Shown: positions 17,490 to 26,680, counted from the stretch's first letter. The stretch is DNA of 53,943 nt from Desulfarculaceae bacterium (GCA_021737645.1 JAIPDO010000023.1:1-53943), one strand, 5' to 3'. Numbers and translations are program-made. The notes: generated from the sequence alone by a model not told the origin.

Positions 17490-19568
17490 CTAGTTACCGG
17501 GCTTGGGGGCGTCGCCCACGACCCGCACTCTGGCGTCCACGGCCATGACCCCGCCGGGACCGGCCAACAGCGGGTTGATGTCCAACTCGGCGATGGCGGG
17601 TATCTGGTCGGCCAGGATGCCCAGGCGCATCACCGCCTCCAGCAGGGCGGCGCGCTTGATCGGCTGCTGCCCCCGGAAGCCCTTGAGCAGGGCCGCGCCC
17701 TTTAGCTGGTCCATCATCTGGCCCGCCTCGGCGTCATCCACCGGGGCCAGGCGCAGGCTCACGTCGCCCAGGGCCTCGGCGGCGGTTCCGCCCAGGCCCA
17801 GCAGCACCACCGGACCGAAGCCGGGGTCGCGCTTGATGCCCAGGATCAGCTCTTGACCGCCCCGCAGATGCTGCATCACCACCAAGCGCTGAGGTTTGAG
17901 ATTATCCATCATCTTCTGCGCCGCTTGGCGCACCGCCTCGGCGTCGCCCAGGTTCAGCGCCACGCCGCCTGCCTCGGTTTTGTGCAGCAGGTCAGCGCCG
18001 CCCACCGCCTTGAGCACCACCGGGTAGCCCAGGGTGCCGGCTGCCTGCACCGCGTCCTCGGCGTCCAGGGCGGTGACAAAGGGAGCCACCGGGATGCGGG
18101 CCGCGTTCAGCAGGTGCAGGGCCTCGGGCAGCTCCAGCCAGCCGTCGCGGTCAGCGGTGGCCACCAGGCGCTGCACCATGTTTTGGTCAAAGCCCTCGGC
18201 GCAGCCCAGGCGCTCGGGCACCGGAATGCCGCCGGCCTTTTCCGCCGCGGACAGAGCCAGGATGCCCTCTTCGGCAAAAGTGAACAGGGGGATGGAGGAG
18301 AGCCTGGAGGCGGCGATCATCTCCTCAGGGTCTACAAGCAGGGCCAGGGCCACCGGCTTGTTCGCTTCTTTGCACAACTCGCCCACCTTGGCCACGAACT
18401 GGCGCGACACCTCCACTTCGGGGCCCCGGTAGCCGTGCATCATCAGCACCGCGTCCAAATCATCCTGGGCCAGGGCGTTTTTCAAGATGTCCACGTACAA
18501 CTCGAAGTGGAACAGGTCTCCCAGGTCCAGGGGGTTTTGTAGATGGATCACCGAGGCACGGGTGGCCTGCTGAATAGGGGCCAAAAACTCCTCGGAAAAA
18601 TCGGGCAATTCCATGTTGTGGCGATGGGCGGCGTCGGCGGCCACCACCGCGTGGCCCCCGGAGCGCGAGATCACCCCCAAACGGCGGCCCTTGGGCTTGG
18701 GCAGGCTCAGCCCCTTGACGATCTGCATGCACTCATGCACCGTGTGGGCCCGGATGGCTCCGGCCTGCTTGAGGGCCGCTTCCACCACCGCGTCGTCGTT
18801 GGCCAAGGCGGCGGTGTGGCTGCTGGCGATGGCGTGGCTGGTCGCGGCGATGTTGGACTTGTGCACCACCACCGGCTTGGAGGTGGAACGGATCAGGTCG
18901 TACAAGGCCCGGCCGTCCACGATGGACTCCAGGTAGAGCAGGATGGCCTCGGTCTGGGGGTCCTCGATGAGGTAGGCCAGCAGGTCGCGCTCGTTGACGT
19001 TGAGCTTGTTGCCCATGCTGCAAAACTTGGCGATGCCCACCTTGCTCTCGGAGCAGCCGTGCAGATAGGTGAGCCCTATGCCGCCGCTCTGGGCCATGAT
19101 GGACAGGCCGCCTGGCATAATCTTGCGGTCCAGCAAAGGGAAGGGCACCGACAGTTTGGACTCGGTGCAGATAACCCCGATGCAGTTGGGGCCGATGAAG
19201 CGCATGCCGTATTTTTGGCTGGCTTCGACGATCTCGGTCTCCAGGGAGCGCCGGTCATCGGCCAGTTCACGAAAGCCGCCGGTCTCGATGACCAGGCGTT
19301 TGACGCCCTTTTGGCCGCAATCGTTGACCAGGCCGGGCACCGTGGCCGCCGGGGTGAGGATAACCGCCATATCCGGCGTTTCGGGAAGATCGCTTACGCT
19401 GGGGTAGATGGTGCGGCCGCCGTATTCGCCGCCCTTGGGCGAGACCAGGAAGATTTCCCCCGGGAAACCGATGCCTTCCAAGTTGGCGAGTATGTTGCGG
19501 CCCATGTTGCCGGGCCTGGGGGAGACGCCAAGGATGGCCACCGAAGAGGGATAAAAGAACTGCTTCAT
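17490..19568 (-). CDS. ADP-forming acyl-CoA synthetase (acetate-CoA ligase family)
   Basis: A 692-residue single-chain enzyme that interconverts acyl-CoA + ADP + Pi with acid + ATP + CoA. Domains in order: CoA-binding Rossmann fold (1-130), succinyl-CoA synthetase-like ligase (about 150-450) and a C-terminal ATP-grasp domain (about 470-690, with GYPVVLK and HKTEAGGVALN). The phosphorylated His is H251 in ASSHTAAL, and E214 (LYLESI) is the usual partner. The substrate acid cannot be told. ATG follows GAGGT, and a promoter overlaps the upstream recO stop. The HgdB-like gene follows after nine bases. It could salvage energy from, or activate, carboxylic acids in an organism oxidising organic compounds. 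Confidence 0.92.
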   Translation of the reverse strand: MKQFFYPSSVAILGVSPRPGNMGRNILANLEGIGFPGEIFLVSPKGGEYGGRTIYPSVSDLPETPDMAVILTPAATVPGLVNDCGQKGVKRLVIETGGFRELADDRRSLETEIVEASQKYGMRFIGPNCIGVICTESKLSVPFPLLDRKIMPGGLSIMAQSGGIGLTYLHGCSESKVGIAKFCSMGNKLNVNERDLLAYLIEDPQTEAILLYLESIVDGRALYDLIRSTSKPVVVHKSNIAATSHAIASSHTAALANDDAVVEAALKQAGAIRAHTVHECMQIVKGLSLPKPKGRRLGVISRSGGHAVVAADAAHRHNMELPDFSEEFLAPIQQATRASVIHLQNPLDLGDLFHFELYVDILKNALAQDDLDAVLMMHGYRGPEVEVSRQFVAKVGELCKEANKPVALALLVDPEEMIAASRLSSIPLFTFAEEGILALSAAEKAGGIPVPERLGCAEGFDQNMVQRLVATADRDGWLELPEALHLLNAARIPVAPFVTALDAEDAVQAAGTLGYPVVLKAVGGADLLHKTEAGGVALNLGDAEAVRQAAQKMMDNLKPQRLVVMQHLRGGQELILGIKRDPGFGPVVLLGLGGTAAEALGDVSLRLAPVDDAEAGQMMDQLKGAALLKGFRGQQPIKRAALLEAVMRLGILADQIPAIAELDINPLLAGPGGVMAVDARVRVVGDAPKPGN

Positions 19569-19650
19569 GCTACCTCGCTGGAATGTGCAAGCGTGCGGCG
19601 CTTGAAAATTGATTCAATAGGAAACTATCCACCCAACTTGAGAGAATTTC

Positions 19651-19679
19651 AATAAAGCACTGGCTTGGCCGGGTGTCAA
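19651..19679 (-). promoter_or_regulatory. Sigma-70 promoter for the acyl-CoA synthetase operon
   Basis: On the minus strand TTGACA (19674-19679), a 17-base spacer and TTTATT (19651-19656). The -35 overlaps the recO stop codon. Transcription would begin near 19644 and could cover the leftward genes from the synthetase to mocA-yqeC, which are separated by only 9-60 bases. Confidence 0.5.
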
Positions 19680-20491
19680 TGTGATTGGCGGTTCAGCGTC
19701 TGGGTGGGGCTGGACGGAAGGACCGGAGCCGGACTCTTGAGAGAGCGCAGGGCCAGGCCCAGGCTGGGCAGGTCGTGGCCCACCACCTCCCGCCAGAACT
19801 CGGCCAAAAAGCCCAGGGCCAGGGGAGCTTGCCCGGCTGGCAGGCACAGGCGCGACAAGGGCCGGGGCTCCAAAGCCCGGGCGGCGGCCAGGAACTTCAC
19901 CAGACCCGGCGGGACTTGATGGTCCCGGTGGCCCGCTGGACAGGAGGGGCAAACCACCCCCCCGCCCAGGGTGAGGCGCAGGTTCTTCATCTGCTCTACC
20001 GGGCGACCGCAGTGCAAACAGGCCTCCAGGTTGAGGCCGTAGCCCAACAGATCCAATAGGCGGGCCAAAAATATGGCCAGGGCCGAGCCCAGTTCGGCGG
20101 GGCCGTTGCCCCGCTCCATGCGCGACAGAGTGATCAGGGCCAGTTCCAAGGCGCCGCCTTGCGGGGCGTGCACCGGGGTGGCCCGCAGCAGAAGCTCCAA
20201 AACCGGCCCGGCGGCCAGCAGGCGGCGGTAATCCTGACGCAGACCCAAATGGGAGGCCAGCACCCGGGCCGAGGCCAGACGCCACAGGTCCGGGCTCTTG
20301 GTGGGTTCCAGGCTCATATCTAGAAGATGGGCGTCCAGCAGCACCCCGAAAAAGCGTTGTTTGGAGCGTTTGCCGCCCTTGGCCAGGGCGGTCATGCGCC
20401 CCATGGAACTGGTGAACACGTCCAGCATGAGGTCGCTTTCGCCCAGGGAGCGCAGGCGAAGCACCAGGCCGGGCAGGGCGGAGGAGGGCAC
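19676..20491 (-). CDS. recO: DNA repair protein RecO
   Basis: A 271-residue recombination mediator that works with RecR to load RecA on single-stranded DNA. The N-terminal OB-fold begins LVLRLRSLGESDLMLDVFT; a middle segment has LYLRLL-type helices; the zinc-binding Cys are CLHCGRPV and CPSC. The start is GTG at 20491, overlapping the stop of the hydrolase gene upstream (TAGTG), and the protein then begins PSSALPGLVLRL. The longer open frame up to 20869 lies inside the hydrolase gene and was rejected. The C-terminal 25 residues, rich in Pro and Ser, look like a lineage-specific tail. Confidence 0.88.
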   Translation of the reverse strand: MPSSALPGLVLRLRSLGESDLMLDVFTSSMGRMTALAKGGKRSKQRFFGVLLDAHLLDMSLEPTKSPDLWRLASARVLASHLGLRQDYRRLLAAGPVLELLLRATPVHAPQGGALELALITLSRMERGNGPAELGSALAIFLARLLDLLGYGLNLEACLHCGRPVEQMKNLRLTLGGGVVCPSCPAGHRDHQVPPGLVKFLAAARALEPRPLSRLCLPAGQAPLALGFLAEFWREVVGHDLPSLGLALRSLKSPAPVLPSSPTQTLNRQSH

Positions 20492-21348
20492 TAGGCCAAG
20501 CCTCGCAAAAACCCGCGCACCATGGCCGAAAGCTCTGGGGCCATGCTGTACACGGGCATGTGGCCGCTGGGCAACACCTCCCAGCGCGCGCCGGGGGGTA
20601 GGTGGGAGTAGAGCCGTTGAACCTCTACGGCGGCCACCACCCGGTCCAGCTCGCCCTGCACCAGCAGCACCGGGGCCTGGAGCTGGCCCAGGCGGGGCCA
20701 CACCGGCTGCTCCAGGATGGCCCGCCCCGAGCGAATCAGGGAGCGCTCCAACAGGGGCCGTTCCGGGCTTTCCCACTGGGCTCGCACCCGGCGAGTCAGT
20801 TCCACCCGGGAGGGGTGGCTGGGGTCGCCGTAACACATGCGTATGGCCAGATTGACCAGGCAGGGGCAAAAGAGTCGAAAGCGCCCTTCATCGGTGGCCA
20901 GCATCGATTGCACGGCGCGCTGCCAGGCATTGGGCCCGGCCTGGCCTCCTGCCGGGCACACCGCCACCACCGAGCGCACCATCTCCGGCCGGTCCAAGCC
21001 CAGGGTGAACACGGTTTGGCCGCCCATTGAGTGGCCCAGCCAGTGAGCGCTCTTAAGGCCCAAGCGCTCCGCTGTCTGGGCCATGACCTGGGAGAAGAAG
21101 GCCGGCCCGTAGGGCAGATCGGGCTTGTCGGAATAGCCGAACCCAGGCAGATCGGGAATGAGCAGGGTGTAACTTCGGGCCATCTCAGGGGCAATGGCAA
21201 GGAAATCATGGCAACTGCCGCCCAGACCGTGCACCATGAAAAGAGGCATGCCTCGCCCCCCGGCTACCAGGTGCATGCGCCCCCAGTCGAAAGAAAGCTG
21301 GTAGCTTTTAAAGCCTGGAGGAAGAGCGGGGGAAGCATGGCGGCTCAT
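20491..21348 (-). CDS. Alpha/beta-fold hydrolase
   Basis: A 285-residue soluble hydrolase of the alpha/beta superfamily. The oxyanion-hole segment is HGLGGSC (about 40-46), the nucleophile elbow is GHSMGG (Ser near 107), the acid is probably Asp in VQGELDRV, and the catalytic His is in PSGHMPV near the C-terminus. An inserted cap lies between about residues 135 and 215. ATG is preceded by AAAGGA. It is coupled to recO by a one-base overlap, which may be transcriptional convenience. The substrate (ester, lactone or C-C bond) cannot be assigned. Confidence 0.88.
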   Translation of the reverse strand: MSRHASPALPPGFKSYQLSFDWGRMHLVAGGRGMPLFMVHGLGGSCHDFLAIAPEMARSYTLLIPDLPGFGYSDKPDLPYGPAFFSQVMAQTAERLGLKSAHWLGHSMGGQTVFTLGLDRPEMVRSVVAVCPAGGQAGPNAWQRAVQSMLATDEGRFRLFCPCLVNLAIRMCYGDPSHPSRVELTRRVRAQWESPERPLLERSLIRSGRAILEQPVWPRLGQLQAPVLLVQGELDRVVAAVEVQRLYSHLPPGARWEVLPSGHMPVYSMAPELSAMVRGFLRGLA

Positions 21349-21498
21349 GGAATCGTCCTTTTTAGTTGCCGCGAAGGGGGGCGGCTAGTATTTTCATAAT
21401 TAGCCGGAATTGTTATGCGCAACCTGCCTGTGGCTATTTTAACTCAATTCATCGCCCTGGGCAGGCCGACAAGGTGAATTCCGCGTCTGAAAGGCATT

Positions 21499-22662
21499 AT
21501 GACAGCAAAATCCAAAGGCAAGAAGAAGGCTTCGGTTTCCAAGAGCAAGCCAAAGGCTAAAAAGGCCACGGCCAAGGCGGCCAAGAAAGAGGCTTCGCCA
21601 AAGCAGAGCGTGCTTGAATCCCCGCCGGAGACGGAGATCCTGGACCCTGAAGAAGAGCTGGAGCCTACCGGGGTGCGGCAGGAAAAATCCCCGGACGACG
21701 GTTTGGATTCCGAGCCGCCCGATGGCCAGGACGGCCAGGAGGACAGCTCTGAGGGCACTCCCGGCCTGGTGCCTTTGGGCAGCGGCCCCCCCGCCACCAC
21801 CAACGCCTTGCAGCGCTATTTGTGGGAGGCTCGCCAGTACCCCCTTCTGACCAGGGAAGAGGAGCTGGAACTGACCCAGGCCTATTATGAAACCGGGGAC
21901 CCGTCCCTGGCCGCCAAGTTGGTGACCAGCAATTTGCGCCTGGTGGTCAAAATCGCCATGGACCACCAACGCTACTGGATGCGCAACCTGCTGGACTTGA
22001 TCCAGGAAGGCAACATCGGCCTGTTGCAGGCGGTGCAGAAGTTCGACCCCTTCCGGGGCATCAAGTTCTCCTATTACGCCAGCTTTTGGATAAAAGCCTA
22101 TATCCTGAAATTTGTCATGGACAACTGGCGCCTGGTGCGCCTGGGCACCACCCAGGCCCAGCGCAAGCTGTTCTACAACCTGCGCCGCGAGCAGGAGAAG
22201 CTGCAATCCCAAGGTATAACCCCAGGCCCCAAACTCCTCAGCACCCGTTTGGGGGTCTCCGAGAAGGACGTCATCGACATGTCCCAGCGCCTGGATAGCT
22301 GGGAACTCAGCCTAGACGCTCCGGTGCGTGAAGATTCCGAAGAGGCCCATCAGAGCTTTTTGACCGATGAAGAGCAGTCCGACGCCGAGGACGAGTTGGT
22401 CAACCAGGAGCTGAGAAAACTTTTCCATGACGAGTTGATGGCGGTGCGCGATACTTTGGATGACAAGGAACGAGACATCCTGGATCGCCGTCTTTTGGCA
22501 GAGAGCCCCATGACTCTCAACGAGCTGGGCGATGAGCACGGGGTCAGCCGTGAGCGTATTCGCCAACTACAGGTTCGTTTGATGGACAAGCTCAAGGACC
22601 GCCTGAGCGAGCGCATCCCCAACTTTGCAGAGCAGTTCGCCGGCCTGGCCGAGGGCGACTGA
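21499..22662 (+). CDS. rpoH: RpoH-like (sigma-32 group) RNA polymerase sigma factor with basic N-terminal extension
   Basis: A 387-residue group 3 sigma factor. Regions 1.2-2.4 run from about residue 100 ([19 protein letters not shown]) through [23 protein letters not shown] and [13 protein letters not shown]. The RpoH box follows as QRKLFYNLR; region 4.2 is the DNA-binding [19 protein letters not shown]. The odd part is the first 95 residues: 14 Lys in the first 35 positions in a Lys/Ala/Ser pattern like histone H1 tails, followed by an acidic Glu/Asp-rich stretch, before the sigma core begins. Canonical sigma-32 lacks this. I saw no convincing sigma-70 promoter upstream. A TPR lipoprotein gene follows almost directly. 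Confidence 0.9.
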   Translation: MTAKSKGKKKASVSKSKPKAKKATAKAAKKEASPKQSVLESPPETEILDPEEELEPTGVRQEKSPDDGLDSEPPDGQDGQEDSSEGTPGLVPLGSGPPATTNALQRYLWEARQYPLLTREEELELTQAYYETGDPSLAAKLVTSNLRLVVKIAMDHQRYWMRNLLDLIQEGNIGLLQAVQKFDPFRGIKFSYYASFWIKAYILKFVMDNWRLVRLGTTQAQRKLFYNLRREQEKLQSQGITPGPKLLSTRLGVSEKDVIDMSQRLDSWELSLDAPVREDSEEAHQSFLTDEEQSDAEDELVNQELRKLFHDELMAVRDTLDDKERDILDRRLLAESPMTLNELGDEHGVSRERIRQLQVRLMDKLKDRLSERIPNFAEQFAGLAEGD

Positions 22663-22678
22663 GGAGTCGGCCTGTCTC

Positions 22679-24421
22679 ATGGGCACCAGCTCAAAAATAA
22701 AAATTCTCCCTGCGGGAGCATTGGTTCTGGCCTTGTTGCTTTTGGCCGGTTGCGCAGGCGCACCAACGCCGCCTCCGGCGCCTGCCAAGCCCGCTGCCAA
22801 GGCCCAAGAAGCGCCACCGGTACCCCTGCGCTCCCTTACGCTCTATGCCCAGGCTCAGGTAAGCCTGCGCACCGGCGACCATGTAGCGGCCATCAAATAT
22901 CTCCGCGAGGCCCAACGGGCCGACCCGGCCAGCGGCTATCTCCATTTGGAGTTGGCCCGAGTCTTGGTGCGGATAAATCAGATGGATCAAGCCCTGGGCG
23001 AAACCCGCAAGGCGGTGGAACTGAGCCCCAGGCTGGCGGATGCCTGGTTGCTGTTGGGGGGCATCTATTCCAACCGCAAGGAAAATTCCCGGGCCATCAC
23101 CGCTTATGAGAAGGCCTTGTCCATCGATCCCGAACAGGAAGAGGCCCGTTTGCTTTTGGGCACCCTGTATCTGGAGGATCGCCGTTATGAGTTGGCGTCC
23201 AAGGCGCTCACCCCCCTGGTGAAAAGCCAGCCGGAGTTGGTTCCTGCCCATTACTACCTGGGCCAGGCCCAGGTGGGCCTGAAGCACTACGCCGCGGCGG
23301 AAAAAAGCTTTCAACAAGTCCTCAAGCTGTCCCCCAGATTCCAGGGAGCCCAGTTCGAGCTGGCCCGGCTGTATGAATTGCAGCGAAACCTGGCCAAGGC
23401 CGAGGCCATGTACCGTGACATCCTAAAGCGCCACCCCGAGTCCACCCTGGCCCACGAGCGGCTGGGGCGGCTCTACCTGCGCTCGGGCCGCTACCAGGAG
23501 GCCCTGAACCAGTTCGCCATCCTCAAGGGGCTCAGCAATGACGACCCGGAGGTGCGGGTAAAGATCGGCATGGTCTTCCTGCAGCAAAAGCGCTTTGGTC
23601 AGGCGGTGGACGAGTTCCAGGCCATCCTGCGCCAGGACCCGAAAAAATACCGCGCCCGCTATTATCTGGGCTTGGCTCTGCAGGAGCTTAACAAGCCGGA
23701 ACAGGCCTTGGAGGTCTTGGAGGAGGTGCCGCCAAGCTCCGAGTTCTATGTGGAGAGCCGCCTGCTGCAAGCTGAAATACTTCTGGACCTGGGCCAAGGC
23801 GAAGAGGCTGACAAGCTTTTGGAGGAAACCCTGAAGCTTTTCCCAAAGGAGGCTGATTTGCACCTGGCCCTGGCCGCCTTGGCCGAGGCCCGGAAAAATT
23901 TACCCAGAGCCGAGGAAGAGTTGCGCAAGGCGCTGAAGCTGGAGCCGGGCAACGCCGAGGCCCATTTCCGACTGGGAGTGGTGCTGGACAAGGAGGGCAA
24001 GCACCAACAGGGGCTGGATGAGATGCGCAAGGCGGTTCGCATGGACGATCGCCACGCCAGGGCCTTGAACTATTTGGGCTACACCCTGGTCGAAGAGGGT
24101 AAGGACCTGGACACGGCGGAGAGCTACATTCGCCGCGCCTTGGCCGTGGAGCCCCGAGCCTACTACATTCTCGACAGCCTGGGCTGGGTCTACTACAAGC
24201 GGGGGGATTACCCCCAGGCCATCAACTACCTGCGCCAGGCGGCGGCCGGCGGTCCCTCCGACCCGGTGATCGCCGAGCATCTAGGCGACGCCTACATGAA
24301 GCTTAAGCGTTACAAAGAGGCTGCCAAGGCCTACCAGCAATCCCTGGCCAACCAGCACTCCCACCCCGACGAGGTACGCGCCAAACTCAAGGAGGCCAGG
24401 CGCCTCCAAGGCTCCGAGTGA
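22679..24421 (+). CDS. Tetratricopeptide-repeat lipoprotein
   Basis: A 580-residue secreted lipoprotein. The signal peptide ends in lipobox LLAG-C with the lipidated Cys at residue 25, followed by a Pro/Ala-rich linker. About 14 consecutive TPR repeats of roughly 34 residues fill the remainder (for example AWLLLGGIYSNRKENSRAI and ALNYLGYTLVEEGKDLDTA). I start at ATG 22679 rather than the in-frame 22625, because only the former puts the lipobox at a normal depth and it follows GAGGAG. It probably acts as an envelope scaffold at a membrane; the partner is unknown. It lies between the sigma-factor gene and another lipoprotein gene. Confidence 0.88.
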   Translation: MGTSSKIKILPAGALVLALLLLAGCAGAPTPPPAPAKPAAKAQEAPPVPLRSLTLYAQAQVSLRTGDHVAAIKYLREAQRADPASGYLHLELARVLVRINQMDQALGETRKAVELSPRLADAWLLLGGIYSNRKENSRAITAYEKALSIDPEQEEARLLLGTLYLEDRRYELASKALTPLVKSQPELVPAHYYLGQAQVGLKHYAAAEKSFQQVLKLSPRFQGAQFELARLYELQRNLAKAEAMYRDILKRHPESTLAHERLGRLYLRSGRYQEALNQFAILKGLSNDDPEVRVKIGMVFLQQKRFGQAVDEFQAILRQDPKKYRARYYLGLALQELNKPEQALEVLEEVPPSSEFYVESRLLQAEILLDLGQGEEADKLLEETLKLFPKEADLHLALAALAEARKNLPRAEEELRKALKLEPGNAEAHFRLGVVLDKEGKHQQGLDEMRKAVRMDDRHARALNYLGYTLVEEGKDLDTAESYIRRALAVEPRAYYILDSLGWVYYKRGDYPQAINYLRQAAAGGPSDPVIAEHLGDAYMKLKRYKEAAKAYQQSLANQHSHPDEVRAKLKEARRLQGSE

Positions 24422-24436
24422 GAGGCCTTGCATGAT

Positions 24437-25240
24437 ATGCCCGGCCTGCGCGCCATAGGATGCATGCTGCTGGCGGTCACTTTCGCCCTCAGCCTGACTT
24501 CCTGCGTTCACCTGCCCGGCGGACCCACGGTGGGCCTTTTGCCCGTGGCTCAGGAGGTCAGGGCGCGCCTGGAGGCCCGCCAGCAGGCGGTGTCATCTCT
24601 GGTGCTGAGCGGCGAGGTTGAGCTGGTCGCGCCCCAAGGCACCCTCAACGGCGACCATCTGATCATGGGCCTGGCCCCGGACCGCCTCAGGGCCGAGGTG
24701 CTGGGGCCTTTCGGTCAACCCCTGCTCAGGGTGGTCACCGACGGGCGGCGCATGGCCGTGCTTTCCTACCGGGAAAACCGGGCCTACCTGGGCCAGGCCA
24801 GCCGAGCCAATTTGTCGCGCTTTTTGGGCCTGGCCCTGTCGCCGGGCGAGATATTCGCCCTGCTGGCCGGGTCCCCGCCTCTGTTGCCCCAGCCGGCCAA
24901 GGCCGAGGTGCTGCCCAGCGATTCGGACAGCGGCAAGACCCTGCTGCGCCTGCTGGAGCCGGGCGGCCAGGTGGCCGAGTGGGTGATATTCGACCCCACC
25001 GACTACGCGGTGGAGCGGGCCTGGCTGGAAAGCCGGGGCAGCGGCCCCAATCTGGAGATGTCCTTTGGCCGCTTCCAGGAAGAACTGGGCTCACGCTATC
25101 CCGGCCGCCTGAAGGCCACCGACGGCCAGGGGCGCAGCCTGCTTTTGATCAGCCACGAGGTAAAGCTGAACACCAAGGTGGACCCGGCCCTGTTCGAGGT
25201 CACGGTGCCGCCGGGCCTGGAGGTGGTGGAGCTGCCTTGA
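24437..25240 (+). CDS. DUF4292/LolB-like outer-membrane lipoprotein
   Basis: A 267-residue lipoprotein: hydrophobic signal, lipobox LTSC with Cys at residue 23, then a beta-rich domain resembling LolA/LolB-type folds seen in DUF4292 proteins (QQAVSSLVLSGEVELVAPQGTL, DRLRAEVLGPFGQPLL). A lipid- or lipoprotein-handling role is plausible from that fold only. A TTG nine bases upstream (24428) is in frame but too close to the AGAGG; ATG 24437 fits better. It overlaps the next gene by four bases (TTGA), so the TPR lipoprotein, this gene and the Mut7-C gene form an operon. Confidence 0.78.
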   Translation: MPGLRAIGCMLLAVTFALSLTSCVHLPGGPTVGLLPVAQEVRARLEARQQAVSSLVLSGEVELVAPQGTLNGDHLIMGLAPDRLRAEVLGPFGQPLLRVVTDGRRMAVLSYRENRAYLGQASRANLSRFLGLALSPGEIFALLAGSPPLLPQPAKAEVLPSDSDSGKTLLRLLEPGGQVAEWVIFDPTDYAVERAWLESRGSGPNLEMSFGRFQEELGSRYPGRLKATDGQGRSLLLISHEVKLNTKVDPALFEVTVPPGLEVVELP

Positions 25241-25695
25241 GCCGTTTGCTGTGCGATAGCATGTTGGGCCATTTGGCCCGTTGGCTGCGCCTGCTGGGCT
25301 ACGACGCCCCCCAGCCCAAGCGCCTACCCGCCCAGGCCGCGCCCGGCGAGGCCCTGCTCACCCGCCGCCGGGCTTGGCAGGGACGACCGGGGGTGGTGTT
25401 CATCCTGCACGACCTTATGGAAGATCAGCTTCGCCAAGTGCTGTGCGAGTTGGAGCTAACCCCCGACCCATCCCGCTTTTTCTCTCGCTGTCTGGATTGC
25501 AACGTACCGGTGCAGCCGCTGGCCCGTGAACACGCCGCCGGGCGGGTGCCGGACTACATTCTGGACACAGCGGAGGGGTTCACTCATTGCCCGAGTTGCG
25601 GCAAGGTGTTCTGGCCGGGAAGCCATGGGAAGAGGGCACAAGAACGCCTGACGGCCATGCTGGGCCAGACCCAGAGCGGCGTGTCAGGCGCTTAG
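25237..25695 (+). CDS. Mut7-C (PIN-like RNase) domain protein with zinc ribbon
   Basis: A 152-residue protein. The N-terminal part matches Mut7-C, a PIN-like RNase domain (LLCDSMLGHLARWLRLLGYDAP); the C-terminal part has a four-Cys zinc ribbon (SRCLDCNVP ... HCPSCGKVF). It starts at TTG 25237, overlapping the upstream stop, because family members normally begin a few residues before the CDxMLG motif; ATG 25261 would cut that off. The family's TRD motif reads TRR here, so one expected acidic metal ligand is missing, and the middle loop is short. Activity is therefore uncertain. Confidence 0.8.
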   Translation: MSRLLCDSMLGHLARWLRLLGYDAPQPKRLPAQAAPGEALLTRRRAWQGRPGVVFILHDLMEDQLRQVLCELELTPDPSRFFSRCLDCNVPVQPLAREHAAGRVPDYILDTAEGFTHCPSCGKVFWPGSHGKRAQERLTAMLGQTQSGVSGA

Positions 25696-25721
25696 ATATC
25701 TCTATATGTTAAGAGCCAAGT

Positions 25722-26174
25722 CTAGTCTTCAGGATCGGGCACTAGGCGGCTGAAGCCCACCTCGGGGTCAAAGCGGCGCACCGCCTTGGTCCCGCTGAGT
25801 TCCATGACCACCACCTCGGCCACTTCCCACACATGCACGCCCAGGCGCAGGCAGCCCATGCTCACCCGCTCGCCGCGGGCCATGACCCCGTGCAGATGGA
25901 CCATGGGGTTGCCGTCTTCATCAGGGAAGATGGTGCCCAGCACCGCCGCGTCTTGGGGCTTGCCCACCAGGGTGGTGAGGATGGTCACCGGGTTGGCGTC
26001 CGGGTCGTCGGGACCAGACACCAGCTCGCCGTTTTGAATGGCCCCCAACATGGCCACCAGGCCGTGGGTGAGCTTTTGCTCGCGGGCAAAGGCTTCGATG
26101 GCGTCGGGCAGGCGCTCGCCGTCTTCCACGCTGACCACGAACACGCGGCCGATTTTCGCTTCGCTGTATCTCAT
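25722..26174 (-). CDS. PPC/DUF296-domain protein (PD1-like)
   Basis: A 150-residue protein made of a single PPC (DUF296) domain. In archaea and bacteria these form trimers of unknown function; in plants the domain is joined to AT-hooks. Typical features are LTHGLVAMLGAIQNGEL, and MVHLHGVMARG whose two His belong to the family metal-like site. Its ATG overlaps the mogA stop (ATGA), so it is the third gene of fusA2-mogA-PPC. The link to molybdopterin synthesis is positional only. Confidence 0.82.
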   Translation of the reverse strand: MRYSEAKIGRVFVVSVEDGERLPDAIEAFAREQKLTHGLVAMLGAIQNGELVSGPDDPDANPVTILTTLVGKPQDAAVLGTIFPDEDGNPMVHLHGVMARGERVSMGCLRLGVHVWEVAEVVVMELSGTKAVRRFDPEVGFSRLVPDPED

Positions 26175-26680
26175 GATGTTTCATCCAGGGGCCGGGCGCA
26201 GTCGTTAGGGTCGCCGCAGAGCTTGTCCAGGGCGTGGGGCAGGGCGGGCAGCACCGCTTCCAGGTTTTCCAGAGCGCCTCGGGGAGAGCCCGGCAGGTTG
26301 ATGATGAGGGTTGATCCCCGCACTCCGGCCATGCCCCGGGAGAGCATGGCGTGGTGGGTGTGCTTGAGTCCTTCCGCGCGCATGGCCTCCGCCAGGCCAG
26401 GCACCGGCCGCTGGATAACCTGGGCCGTGGCCTCGGGGGTGTTGTCCCGGGGGCTGAGGCCGGTGCCTCCGCTGGTGAGCACCAGAGGCAGGCGCAGTTC
26501 GTCGGCAAAGCGCTTGAGCGCGGCCACTATCTGCTCCGGCTCGTCGGGCACCGTTTCGCTTAGCACGGTGTCGATATCCCACTTGGCCAGGGCGCTATGC
26601 AGCGCAGGGCCGGCGAGATCCTCCCGCAGGCCCTGCGCTGCTTTGTCGCTAATAGTCAGGATGGCGGCTTGGTGCCTAAT
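26171..26680 (-). CDS. mogA: Molybdopterin adenylyltransferase MogA, apparent AUU start
   Basis: A protein of about 169 residues that adenylates molybdopterin before molybdenum insertion, needed by the molybdenum hydroxylase in this window. MogA motifs are complete: ILTISDKAAQG at the start, LTSGGTGLSPRDNTPEAT in the middle, and INLPGSPRGA near the end. No ATG, GTG or TTG exists early enough: the first GTG (26566) would delete the conserved N-terminal strand. The only start with a ribosome site is ATT at 26678-26680, seven bases after a perfect AGGAGG and overlapping the stop of the EF-G gene. Non-standard AUU starts are known for infC. The gene body is certain; the start codon is an inference. 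Confidence 0.85.
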   Translation of the reverse strand: MRHQAAILTISDKAAQGLREDLAGPALHSALAKWDIDTVLSETVPDEPEQIVAALKRFADELRLPLVLTSGGTGLSPRDNTPEATAQVIQRPVPGLAEAMRAEGLKHTHHAMLSRGMAGVRGSTLIINLPGSPRGALENLEAVLPALPHALDKLCGDPNDCARPLDETS

